Part shown: positions 23,362-33,460 of the stretch, piece after piece
Position numbering within the stretch: position 1 is the stretch's first letter
Layout: each line of letters begins with the position of its first letter
From: Abscondita cerata
Lineage: Eukaryota; Arthropoda; Insecta; Coleoptera; Lampyridae
DNA length: 64,000 nt
NCBI GenBank assembly: GCA_030710515.1
Contig: JALBCR010001496.1
Span: 48,501-112,500, forward strand
Direction of reading: 5' to 3'
The notes under the pieces: model-generated
Databases searched by the model: none
What the model saw: the letters and a program-made list of their open reading frames with translations, nothing else
What the model was told of the DNA's origin: nothing
Translations under genes and position numbers: made by a program

Positions 23362-24594
23362 ATAATGTCTAACTGAAACATATTCTATTACAAATAATAA
23401 TAATATTATCTACATTAATGTCGACTACTTGATCAGTTATATTGTTATATTCGTTCTATGGCTGCTAATATAAAAAGGTGGTAGTTTGTCGTGCATTAAT
23501 TCTCGGTACCAAGAAATTAATTCTCGATAGCAACCATGGGCAGTCTACTCTGTTATTAAGAAGACTATACAAAAACTTGATAGCTATTACAGTCCTGCGA
23601 TTTTGTAGCGACGTAAAGTTGTGTCTTCTCAATAGCGTTGAGTGTTCAAAATTCCTCAGCGGATAAACTCCATCTTCGAGAAATGATAAAAACTTCAAAA
23701 ATTTTCGTTGTACCGCCTCTAGAGAAGTCTTCTGACATTCATACCGTGGGTACCATATTAATGACCCGTACTCTAATATAGATCGTACTAGAGAGTTATA
23801 TAATGTAATTAAACAGTCTTTCTGAAAACCATGACAATTCCTGACTATAAATCCATAGTTTCTAAAGGCTCTATTTGTAATGTCTATAATATGCTGACTA
23901 AAATCCAAATTGCAGTTGAAAGTAATTCCAAAATCCTTAATGGTGTTTTTCGTTGTAACAAGACTCCATCAACGTTATATCCGTAATTGACAATGTTTTG
24001 CTTCAAAGAGAATGAAACGATTGAACATTTTTCTATGTTTAAAGAAAGTTTATTTGAAGCACACCAACGCAACAAACAATCAAGACAATCTTGAAGAAGC
24101 AGACAGTCATGTGGCGAACGAATCTCAAGATAAAATTTGAAATCGTCAGCAAATAGAAGTTTCATAGAGTTAATGTATGATGGAAGATCATTTATGAATA
24201 ATGAGAACAATAGAGGGCCTAAAATGGATCCTTGAGGTACACCAGATGAAGTTTTATATGATACAGATGAAGAATTACCATATCTGACAAATTGTTCACG
24301 ATCGTTCAAATATGATATAATCAGATTAATTAATGATTGATGAAAATCAAGTAAATGCAATTTATTCGCTAAGATAAAATGATCTATACGATCAAACGCC
24401 TTACAAAAGTCAGTATAAATTACATCAACTTGACCTCTGCAGTCAACAATTTCAGATATTGATTGTTTAAATACTGCCAAGTTAGAAATTGTAGATCTAC
24501 CTGCAATAAACCCATGTTGAACAGAAGTTATGCGTTGTTTCACTAAAGGACAAATTTGATTTAAAAGTACAGTTTCGAATATTTTAGCAAAATT
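23362..24594 (-). mobile_element. 5'-truncated LINE inserted in the transposase
   Basis: The insert of about 1.23 kb lies between two copies of AAAATA (23356-23361 and 24595-24600), a plausible target-site duplication. Its 5' end is cut within the RT domain, and its 3' end (low coordinates) has AT-rich sequence with an (ATT)n run rather than a long poly(A). 5' truncation with a short duplication is what target-primed reverse transcription leaves. Confidence 0.8.
23465..24594 (-). pseudogene. LINE (Jockey-like) reverse transcriptase, C-terminal two thirds
   Basis: From 24594 downward: FAKIFETVLLNQICPLV, GFIAGRSTISNLAVF, VDVIYTDFCKAFDRIDH, SGVPQGSILGPLLFSLFIND, LLFADDFKFYLEI (catalytic F-A-D-D), then ASNKLSLNIEKC. 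These are the RT blocks in canonical order and largely intact. A single frameshift near 23965 moves the reading to the second frame (23908-23465) with VRSILEYGSLIWYP and LEAVQRKFLKFLSF, the usual post-RT region. One indel separates the two halves, so this copy is young. The N-terminus is replaced by the host transposon, confirming 5' truncation. Confidence 0.85.
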
Positions 24595-25103
24595 AAAATA
24601 GGGTGTATCAGAGAACATACGCCACAGAAGATGATCTTAGGGAAGCTGTTCTAGAAACTTTTGCTAATATTGATGCACATTCCGTTCAAAAAGCTGCAAA
24701 TTCTGTTTAAAACGGTGTACTATGTGTATTAACCAAAACGGTAGATCTTTTGAAAACATACTGACCTAAACACGATAAACCATAAAATCAGTTACGTTGC
24801 TTTGCGTCCTTCTTTATATTTTATTTAGACCCTAAGTTTCGTTGTTGTTTTTTTAATTTATCGTTTACAGTTTTTGTTTTGCTTGTTTTTGGTCACGGAT
24901 ATTAACATTAGTCTGTATTAAGAAACTCGCAAGAATTTAATTGTGGCTTCCCAATTAATAATTGGGCCTTTTTTTAGGAGTTTGGCTTTGTAGGACTTTA
25001 TTACATGTTAGTTCTTCCTAATAGAACCTTTGATCAAAGGAAAGGAACACTAACTCCAGCGTGTATTTAACAACAGAAAACCAAAAAACTGCACCAAAAC
25101 TTT

Positions 25104-25150
25104 ACTCGGACACGTGTTTCAATAGCTAAGCTATCATTATCAGCGATACC
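25104..25150 (-). ncRNA. Hammerhead-ribozyme-like motif (Penelope pLTR)
   Basis: On the minus strand, CTGATAA is followed by a stem (ATAGC-TTA-GCTAT), then GAAAC and ACGTGTC, giving a GUC cleavage triplet. CGA after the cut can pair with TCG before CTGA. The canonical core is CUGAUGA, so one base (A for G) is changed. Penelope pLTRs are known to carry hammerheads. Likely a decayed copy. Confidence 0.45.
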
Positions 25151-25229
25151 GATACTAAAACTAAAAACAACGGGAAGCCTATATATACTATCTGCTTATC
25201 ACGCATCGTTAAACTTAATTGATTCTTAG

Positions 25230-25745
25230 ATAAGCTTAAAAAATTCCTAATGGACCGTTACCATCATAATTCATAAGCAAATTTCTGTTTTTAAAAATTT
25301 TTAAACTTTCCATAAGAATCAAGTTCGTTTTATTATCTACCCTCTTAATTAATTCAATGTCGCCTACTCTATGGCCATTTTCATGGCAACATTGGACCTA
25401 TCTGTGCGATGATATTTGACATAAGCTAAGTGCTCTTTAAAACGAGTTTTAATAGGTCTCTTGGTTTGCCCTATACATACTTGGTTACAGTCTTTACAAT
25501 TAATTTTATATATTCCCGATTTATCACACATTTCTATTGGGTCTTTCGGATTGCCTAAAAGATTTTACTAGTTGTTACTACTAGAGGTTACTGTTTTAGA
25601 ATCAAATTTGGAAAATATTTTTTGAAGACCTTTTGTGTATTTGAGATAATTTGGTAATTTGACATATTTTTTATCTATTTTGCTATTACTAGTTCCTAAC
25701 GTTGTAATATATTTATATTTAACTTAGATAAAACATAAACTATAC
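25230..25745 (-). pseudogene. Penelope-like GIY-YIG endonuclease domain relic
   Basis: Minus-strand reading gives KIFSKFDSKTVTSSSNN near 25600, then after a frame break GNPKDPIEMCDKSGIYKINC near 25540, KDCNQVCIGQTKRPIKTRFK and EHLAYVKYHRTDRSNVAMKM. SGIYKINC plus IGQTKRPIKTRFKEH is the GIY-YIG signature of Penelope retroelements, with Cys in place of Tyr in the second half (VCIGQT where VYIGQT is common). The C-terminal tail with DIELIKRVDNKTNLILMES follows. Known: this nuclease nicks DNA to start reverse transcription. Stops and frame changes make it a relic. Confidence 0.8.
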
Positions 25746-25839
25746 GGAATAATTCCTCTTAATGTTTTCTGGTCTTTTCAAATATGCCAAAATTTTTAAA
25801 CGTTGATATACGGGGTGTTCTTTAGAGTTCCATCATAAT

Positions 25840-27000
25840 TTTAATTTTTTTAAAGGCCAGATTTTGTTTTATACTTATACGCAACACTGCGGGCTGTATC
25901 TTCGTTGTAAAGCTTGAGAGACCCTTTAAATATATTAGGACCACCTCGATCTACTTTTATTGTAGGCTCATTTCCAAATAGAATGGTCTTTATAAGATAG
26001 AAACGTCTTAAGAGGTTGTCTCCACCTTGGTGGGTGTAGTATATTTTTTGGTTTTGTTGAAAATTAATAATGACTTTAGGGTATCTGGAATGTACTGACG
26101 ATTCTTAAAGTTTGGTGAGGTATCGCGAATACTACCAATTCCAGTAAATCCGTGAAGTCATTGCGGAGAAGTTTAAAATAAAAGACAAATTGATTGTTTC
26201 TCGTCGCGCAGCCAGATGTGACAAACCGAGTAGGTTTTGCAAAACTGCGTAGTTACCCTCAACCGTTGGAATAACCCATCCGGGAATCAACGAATCTTTT
26301 CTGAACTCCCTCTAGCGCGTTGCATAATATAGACTAAGACGGAGACCTCATCACCAAACAGTATTCAAGTATAGAGTGCACATCGAGCAGTAGAGATTGT
26401 TGATTGGGCGGCTGTTCTGGAAGTGAAGGGTATTTCTTTTGATAAAACCGAATTACCTGTAAGTGCGCAAGACCACTTTGTTGACAGTTGTCTAGTCTAG
26501 TCTACACATAGTTCTTGACCTTGAAGAGTATATATTTTTGATGTACTATGGTAACGAGTGAAAGTAGAGAATTTGGGTTTGTGAGATTTAATGATAACAT
26601 GGAGTAAATAAAACATTCACTTACATCGTTCACAAACATCTCTGTGGCACACCAGAAGTAACTAATTTTTACATGCTGGGTACGATAGTATAAATAGAAC
26701 CCGAACCAGTGTAGCAGAGTGTCACCAATCCTAACCCTTTTGAGCTTCTTCAATAATAAAACGTGGTTGACTCCGTCGAACACCTTAATGAAGTCAGTGT
26801 ATATGCTGTGGACCTGAGCACCTGATTAGTGGCAATAGATTTGTTGCTGATAAAGCCGTATTGTTATCGTTTATTACCTGATCTAAAACTGGACAAAGCT
26901 GAGCAAATAGTGATGACTGAAATATGTTAGAGAAAACTCACAGGAGTGATATCGGAAGTTTGCTAACCTTTTGGTTTGTGTTCCAAATTGTTTATTTATC
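25840..27000 (-). pseudogene. LINE reverse transcriptase relic (Jockey-like)
   Basis: High to low coordinates: YRPISLLSVFS-like block near 26960, VHSIYTDFIKVFDGVNH near 26800, LLKKLKRVRIGDTLLHWFG near 26730, then after the catalytic region is lost, LEGVQKRFVDSRM near 26310 and a C-terminal stretch with NLLRRFYLIKTILFG near 25990. Blocks are in RT order but no intact ADD motif was found and frames change repeatedly. It abuts the Penelope relic; which inserted into which cannot be told. Confidence 0.65.
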
Positions 27001-29526
27001 TTTATGTCCTGGTTTGTACAATATAATGGTTTAATGGAAAGAAAACATTTGCATTTTTATAGAGTTTTTAGTTTTTGATGAGATAAAATCCATACATCCC
27101 TCTTACACCTACTTGATGAATAGCGTTTTTTTTTTGTTTATTGTAACAGTTTTGGATTGCTGGAAGTTGGCATTAAAAATTATGCAGCAAATGTATGTAA
27201 TGTCGATTGCAGATGTATAGTATATAGTTTATGAATAACGGAATTGGAGGCGGATTAGTGATGCCTAAAAAGAGCCAATTAAGCTAATTTTTAAATTTTG
27301 GGCATTGGGATTAGATATCTAGACATTTTACCTGAAACTAAAATATCGCAACAAATGTAATTCGTACAGAAAAATTTGCCGAATCGAGATTTTAATTTCT
27401 TCGAGGGGGGCATTCGTTAGTACTATATCAAGGCCATCCTTACACCCGCTGTTCTCAAGACATGCGGCCAATTTGAAATCCCAAATTGGAACCTGTATTT
27501 TTTATCGCAGATTCGGATTCTAGGTCAAAAACTACATACAATTTGTAACATGTAATATTATGTTTCTTCAAATGTCAGCCAAGTAGGTATGCCATTACAT
27601 GGCCGAGCGCCAGACACTGTCGACGGCGCTTAAGATTTAAGTGCCGTTGACGACGGCGCTTAAGTTACCATATGTCACAAAAAAATTGCCCCGGCATGTA
27701 GATGGCTATACTGTCGATTTAATCCGAGCTTTTTTGTGTCTCTTTGATTTGTTTAAGTCGACTTTATTCAAACCAAACTTTGAAAAAAGAGAGAGTAAAA
27801 TAAAACACTGACTTAAAATTCTTTAGGTTGATTGTAAAAATGCACTGAAAAGGAAAAAAATGTTCTAACTGACTCTAAAGTATAGAATGTATAATAAAGT
27901 AATTAAAATAAAAATTAAGGCGTTCACTTTACCACTTTATATTTCAGTAAAAAGAAACTTTAAGGTCCTACCGTGAGATACTGTAGTTTTCACGTATACC
28001 TTTCTAATGTGAACTTTAAAGCAGTACCTAGAGTACGAAAACGTTGCTCTCTCAAACTAGATTCTTACCGTCTGCAAGAGAATGGTTGCTACAATTTTAA
28101 GAATGTATCATATGCGGAGCAAACCGGAAATAATATTTTATGGTTGTAAATTATTTGTACTATAACTTTAATTATTTACTATGGGAAACTGTCGAATAAA
28201 TATTCCAATTTCTTTGACGTAAATTAAAATGATGACCTTAAAAATGACTATAGGTACTATGTACCTAATTTGTTTATTAAGATTATAATTTATAAAACGA
28301 ACTGATACGTTATACCTACTGCGTGATTCTGTATATATTTCGTGATAAACCGCATTGGATGTGCTACAAAAGTCAGAATTATATTGACGTATGCTAAAGT
28401 TACAATGGTCATTTTTTATTAAATACTTCCCTGTATATTTTGGATAGATTCTTCTACGTGACTTTTTTCATACAAAACATAAAAAATTAGGATCAGTTAA
28501 CCATAATCTAGATTTTGGAGTATTTCAGGAAATCTACTATGTTTATAAATTTATTTTATGACCTCCTGACGTGTAAACGTCAAATTAACATTGAAACTAC
28601 AAACCCTGAAACGTCATCATTACAAACAGTGCACGCATAGCGAGCGTAAAAATTACCCAAATCGTCCGCCTTTAAGGTACATTTGTCAATAAAAATCTTT
28701 TTATAGAACAAAAATATGTTTACTGTTAAATGGTAAAAAATAATGTGAGCTCCAAACTTGGACCTTCGCACTTCTTCAATTTTATCAATGACATATTTAT
28801 GTTTTAAACAAAAATATTCTTAAATGTTTTGGTGATTATTCGTCTAAATTCAGTGGAATATCCGTAATCTGTAGTTGAGTAAGAACTGTTAAAAGTAATA
28901 TCTAGTACTAATAACATAGCAGTCATTAAAAACATTTTGACAATTAAAACTAACCTTAAATAATAACTAAAACGTACAAAGCCACATCTTGTCAATGTGT
29001 ATTTAAATGGTTACTTATTTTTTTCCACTAGCATTGAATGTATTTCTGTTGTTTTATTATACTTCTTGAATCAACTATTTTTATGTTTTTAATGAGATTA
29101 AGTTTTTACGTAAATATTTGTTTTCCAATTAATTTAGAGCAACTTTACAACTAATTTAAATTCAGTATAAATTAATTATTAATAAATGCTAATTTATAAA
29201 AGAAAATAAAAATTAATTTTGAAAATTAACGTTACGTCAATTTAATTAAAATTTAGTGTTATTTTACCCATTGTTCATTTGATAACAAATTAAAATAAAT
29301 TCCTATTATACTAACAACAAATTTTATTTAAAATTAGATAAAATTGGTCGTTATATTTTCGTACTTAATCGTATGTTGAATGTGTAAACAGGAAAAGAAA
29401 CACATTGACTTTTATGATACAGTGTTTTTTGTGAATATTGAAACTTAAATAGATCAAAAAAAAAATGTTTGTAAAGTCACAAAATAATATTGTTAAATTA
29501 GTTGAAAATCTATCGCTTATGTTATT
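27001..29526. other. AT-rich DNA; only small repeats seen
   Basis: GACGGCGCTTAAG occurs twice (about 27616 and 27652). A dispersed repeat partner lies at 28063-28170. Open frames at 28580 and 28804 (63 codons each, minus) show no motif. Confidence 0.45.
28063..28170 (+). repeat. Dispersed repeat, copy B
   Basis: Partner of 20005-20115; shares TTAAGAATGTATCA (one base different) and ACCGGAAAT in the same order and orientation. Confidence 0.6.
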
Positions 29527-30185
29527 GTTATAGACGCGGATGTGCTGCAATACGCCGCCTAGCTTAGGTGTTCCGATGTGTGACTATAAAGTAGTAACTA
29601 ATTTTTTTCTAATTTTGACTTATAAAGTAACATTTTTCATAATCAAAGTAGGTGTCAAAATGGTTATGTTTTCCGTAACTAGTTACAAAAGTAAAATTTT
29701 TTGCTATTTGTCAGATTGTTTTGACATTTGTTTTGGAAATGGTAACCAGAATAACATCGGTCACACTAGATTGGAATCTGAATTCAAAATAGGTTTAAAT
29801 CTTTTTTTTCAAAATTAGAAAAAAATTGTATGTTACACGTAAAGAAATATGTTTTTTTGTAACCCAATTCGTTACAAAAATCATGCATTTCGTCACTGGT
29901 AACACAAAAAACTATTACGGCTGATATATTATGGTTTGAATCTCAAGCATATATTTTTTAAATTTCATTTACAAGTGTTGTTCTTTGTCTTTACAAATCA
30001 TTGTTTATGTTTTTATTCTTCATTTGACAATTTAACTAACTTTGTAGTAGGTACATAAAACAAGCTTAATTGAATTTAAAAAAAATATATGCTCTGGATT
30101 CGAATCGGAATATAACAGTCACAAAATTTAGGTACTTCGCACATCGGAACATCTCCGGACGTATTGCATCAGATCGGCGTCTAAC
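29527..30185. repeat. MITE-like element with inverted termini
   Basis: The left end GTTATAGACGCGGATGTGCT and the right end (complement GTTAGACGCCGATCTGATGC) match, as do the next blocks GCAATACG and TGTTCCGATGTG. The arms are about 50 nt and the whole is 659 bp. The interior is AT-rich with no transposase. Superfamily not assigned. Confidence 0.65.
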
Positions 30186-30495
30186 AAAAAATAAGCGATA
30201 TATTTTCAACAAACTTAAAAATATTATTTTCTGGGTTAACAAAAATATTTTTTTTAATTTTAAGTCGAATTGTTTCTTATTACACCATCTGTGTCATGCG
30301 GCGCCTAAATTTGAATAAGGAAATTCTAGGGAGATAATATTCACAAAAAACTAATTTTGCATGTATTTTCCCTATGTCCCACTAACCTGTGGAAAGCCTG
30401 TACATGGCTAAATATATATTACAGCACTTTAGGTCTGGAGGTCAATGGCTTAACCAAAAACAATTATATACAATAACCCTATAGTACTTAATATA

Positions 30496-30847
30496 CCGTG
30501 TGTCCAGTTTGAAATGAACTACATGAGGATATTGGAAACCGTTGGATATATAATGTCGGTTAAATGGAACAAAAGATGCGTATGATACATAATCTGGGAT
30601 TACTTTATTAAAAAACCGCTTGAGTATTTAAATACAGAGTGAAAACCAAAGATCGGTGTTTTTGAAAAACCTTAATATTACACTTATTATAAGAGGTACG
30701 TCGATCAAATTTTAGAATAAGTGTAAAAGATCGTGGCCATTCCGAAAATGTCTAGGCCTACTATTTTCGGCGCGCTCATTTAACAGACATTGTATATCCA
30801 ACGGTTTTCGATATCCCCATGTAGTTCATTTTAAACTGGACACACTG
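30496..30847. repeat. MITE with about 64-nt inverted termini and TA duplication
   Basis: CCGTGTGTCCAGTTTGAAAT at the left pairs with the right end (complement CAGTGTGTCCAGTTTAAAAT); pairing continues through GAACTACATG and AACCGTTGGATATA. TA flanks both sides (30494-30495, 30848-30849). At 352 bp with no coding capacity it fits a Tc1/mariner-type MITE. Confidence 0.8.
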
Positions 30848-30979
30848 TATATAAGATATATAACTTGATGACTATCTTTTAATTCCTAGATGTACTCTAA
30901 ATAGCCTAAAACTCTAAATAGCTTGTATTAATTTTTTCCATTCCTTTTAATCCAAACATTCTATTTTCCAGTTTGTGAT

Positions 30980-32720
30980 GTTAACTTTTTTTCTTCTGCC
31001 TTCTGGTTCTTGCTATGGGATCTGTTTCTTCTTTTCTCATAACCTGTCCCATCCACCTTAACCTGTATTGCTTTATCCTTTTACCTATGTATGTGTCCTG
31101 ATAAAGTTTTTCTAGCTCTTTATTCGCCCTTCTCCTCCGCTTCTGTTTTTCTTTAACCCTACAAAAATTCGACGAAGCATCTTTCTCTCGCATCTATACA
31201 GCTTCTTTTCTAATTTCTTTATTACCACCCACGTCTCACTTCCATACAATTCCACTGGACTTATTACTGACTTAGTTTTAGTTCACTTTTGACACTTTTG
31301 TTTGTTAGGATGTGAATTAGGAACCCGCATGTTTTAAAGCATATAACGTTCTCTTATTTATTTCTTGTTTCTGGTTTCCTTCACACACCTTCAGTTCCAC
31401 TCCTAAATATGCAGCCGCGTTTGTTATGTAAAATCGAAATTTTTTTTGCAGTTTTTGTTTCTAGGGTTCGGCTTTTCTTTTTGTGTTGTGATTTATTTAA
31501 TCCAACTTTTCGCAATTCTACCTCGAAGTTTTGGATCATTACTATGTCGTCCGCATATACCAGTATTTGAAAAGAACCATTTACAATATTTTTATTTGTT
31601 ATGAGTTTTGCTTTCCTCAAGATGTATTCTAGCATTATGTTAAAAACGAGTGGCAACATAGGGTCACATTGTTTCAGATCAACATCACTACCATATTACC
31701 ATATTTACATATTTAATTAATTCAATTTCTATATTATCTGTCCTTTGACTTTGTTATTTTTAATTAGCTTTAAAATTTTTTTAAACATTTCTCAAGTTTA
31801 CAACCATCTTTGTGGTTTTTTCAAAGTTTTTATTTGTATTATCTATGTTCTTATTTTTTATTAGTTGTTTACTTTCTAAGATAATTTTTTTTAGAGAATC
31901 CCATTATTTTTCTCAACCGCCTTTAACACTGGCCCCTAATAATTTCTGTTCTGGAATTTCAGCATACATATTTTTCTAGATATTTTTCTGTATTATGAGT
32001 TTTGTTTCGCACGTCTTCGGTTTTCTGCTTAGTTTTTTATATGTTGATTTGCGTTATTTTAATACGATTTTATTAAGGAAGTGAATGACTTTATGTTTTT
32101 TATTGTGTTCGCCTGACTTTTTGATACCAGTACATCGTCTATCTGATTTTTGTGTTTGCCATCATGTTTCTTTGTGAATATGTTTCTCTTAATCATTGTA
32201 ATTTAAATTAACAAGTTATTCATTGCTGCAAAATTAATTATTTCTCCATTATTATTAGTTCTTTCCTGCAGGCTTTCCTTTCTCAGCTATTTTGTCGATT
32301 TCCGTTTCGTTTACAATTTTGGCATTTTGGTCGCCTCTGATTATTTTTGTGTTATTGTATACTCTCTCTAGGTCTTCATAGAATTTTTCTTTTTGTTCTT
32401 CGTCTGTCGTTTCTGTGGTCGTATAGATGTTTAAGAAACTTGTGTTGCTGCACTGGCATATTACTCTTAACGTACTTATTCTGTAATTAATATTTTTTCC
32501 ACCGTATTATTTTACGTTTTGTTTCTTTGAGTACTACGAACCTGTCCCCAATCTGCTTTTATTTCCGCATTCGTTTAACCATATATACTCTTGCATTTTT
32601 GTATTTGTTTCTTCTTTGATGTTTGTTTCTTGTGTAAAATATCAATTTTATGTCTTGCTTTAACTACTGTTTTATTTTCCCTTCTCTATTTAGTCCCTGT
32701 ACGTTCCAAGATACAATTTT
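30980..32720 (-). pseudogene. LINE ORF2 relic: endonuclease, RT, C-terminus
   Basis: The apurinic-type endonuclease starts with VSWNVQGLN at 32715, then DEEQKEKFYEDLERVYNNTK near 32390, IIRGDQNAKI near 32330 and KNQIDDVLVSK near 32130. RT is represented by LKQCDPMLPLVFNIMLEYIL near 31650 and LVYADDIVMI near 31555 (catalytic Y-A-D-D). The C-terminus shows VELYGSETWVV and LYRCERKMLRRIFVGLK near 31240-31160, then YRLRWMGQVMRKEETDPIA near 31060. Family motifs are clear, frames are broken, and the RT body between 31.7 and 32.1 kb is missing. Confidence 0.78.
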
Positions 32721-32779
32721 TAGTTCCGATTATTTGTATGTTTTAGTGTCAATTGTTTGTCTTTCTTTGTTTTTTCTTT

Positions 32780-33440
32780 CCTCTTTTATTTTGTGATTCT
32801 TTATTGCCAAATTCGTGTATTTTTTTTCTCGTGTATTCGTTACCATTTTGTCATCCTCTTTGTTTCTCTTCATCAAAAGTTTTTTTGGAGAATCATCTCA
32901 TTTTTTAACTATTAGACTTTCTCATTCTTTGTCTGCCGACTCGTATTGTATGTCTTTGACTTTTAAATTTCTGTATCCTATTTGTATTTTTTTGCCTTTT
33001 TCTTTTTCTGTCTTAGCTATTCCTCTTATGGCTGCCTGAATCACCTACTCTTCCTTAGTGTAGATCTTAGTTTTTTCAATTTTTTTAATTTTCCATGATC
33101 TCTACTTTGCCTCTGAATGAAGCCATTTATACTACAACTATTGTCCAATCTTCTTTTTTGTCTTTTTTGTCTCATATTTACTTGCAATTATTGTTAGACA
33201 AATTTCTCTACTTCTGCTTCGGACCTGTCAACATATTTTTTTCCCATTCTATTTTTTTAGGTTGATCTTTATTAATTTTTAAAATTTTTCTTCATATCTT
33301 TTAATTGTTTCATTATTTCTTGCCAATACAATCCTTGTGTTTTGGACCTCTGATTTTATGTCTTTTCCATTTCTTCTAAGTTCTGTAGTATGATACTCAT
33401 GTTGTCTTTTCTTTATTCTTCATCTAGTACTGTGGTTGTA
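32780..33440 (-). pseudogene. LINE ORF1 relic (coiled coil plus C-terminal domain)
   Basis: The N-terminal half gives Glu/Lys-rich heptad-like sequence (DNMSIILQNLEEMEKT, YWQEIMKQLKDMKK) near 33380-33280. The C-terminal half gives IQAAIRGIAKTEKEKGKKIQ then IGYRNLKVKDIQYE near 33030-32940, the pattern of the last domain of insect LINE ORF1 proteins. Known role: RNA binding in the retrotransposition particle. Many stops. Confidence 0.55.
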
Positions 33441-33460
33441 TTTGCTTTTGCTCGTTTTGA

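Larger units (their letters stand above)
21973..24765 (+). mobile_element. DD41-type Tc1/mariner-like element, interrupted by a LINE
   Basis: The left terminus follows TA at 21971-21972 with CAGGGTGAGTTTTTTCCG, then GGGATCTCGGAAACTAAT, a block shared with the element at 42.6 kb. A transposase reading begins at 22543 and resumes after the LINE at 24601. The right terminus was not found before the Penelope relic near 24.99 kb, so the element is probably truncated. Confidence 0.7.
22543..24765 (+). pseudogene. DDE transposase with DUF4817-like N-terminus, split by a LINE
   Basis: The N-terminal helix-turn-helix resembles the DUF4817-type domain of many insect Tc1/mariner-like transposases: MNFFNEEKRVILC, NVVQSAQRYFELYFDRRQ, PTYKRLYDNLEQYGSF. 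DFNRRIEYCTWF near 22880 matches the equivalent segment of the 43.7 and 46.6 kb relatives. The second catalytic Asp is in FQHDGAPPHNQ near 23205 and the third in RSPNLSVLDFYLWG near 23330. Forty-one residues separate them, counting one TGA stop where Trp would fit. The frame continues across the LINE insertion into RTYATEDDLREAVLETFAN. Several frame changes occur between 22.6 and 23.1 kb. Inactive. Confidence 0.75.
24990..25745 (-). mobile_element. Penelope-like element, 3' portion
   Basis: Contains the C-terminal endonuclease region and a downstream repeat-like stretch with a hammerhead-like motif. The RT is absent; upstream (higher coordinates) the sequence passes into a LINE relic. Confidence 0.7.
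30960..33460 (-). mobile_element. Degenerate but near full-span LINE
   Basis: The only LINE here with ORF1, endonuclease, RT and C-terminal parts all traceable, in order on the minus strand. ORF2 spans about 1.7 kb instead of roughly 3 kb, with the gap between 31.7 and 32.1 kb where most of the RT should be. Confidence 0.75.
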
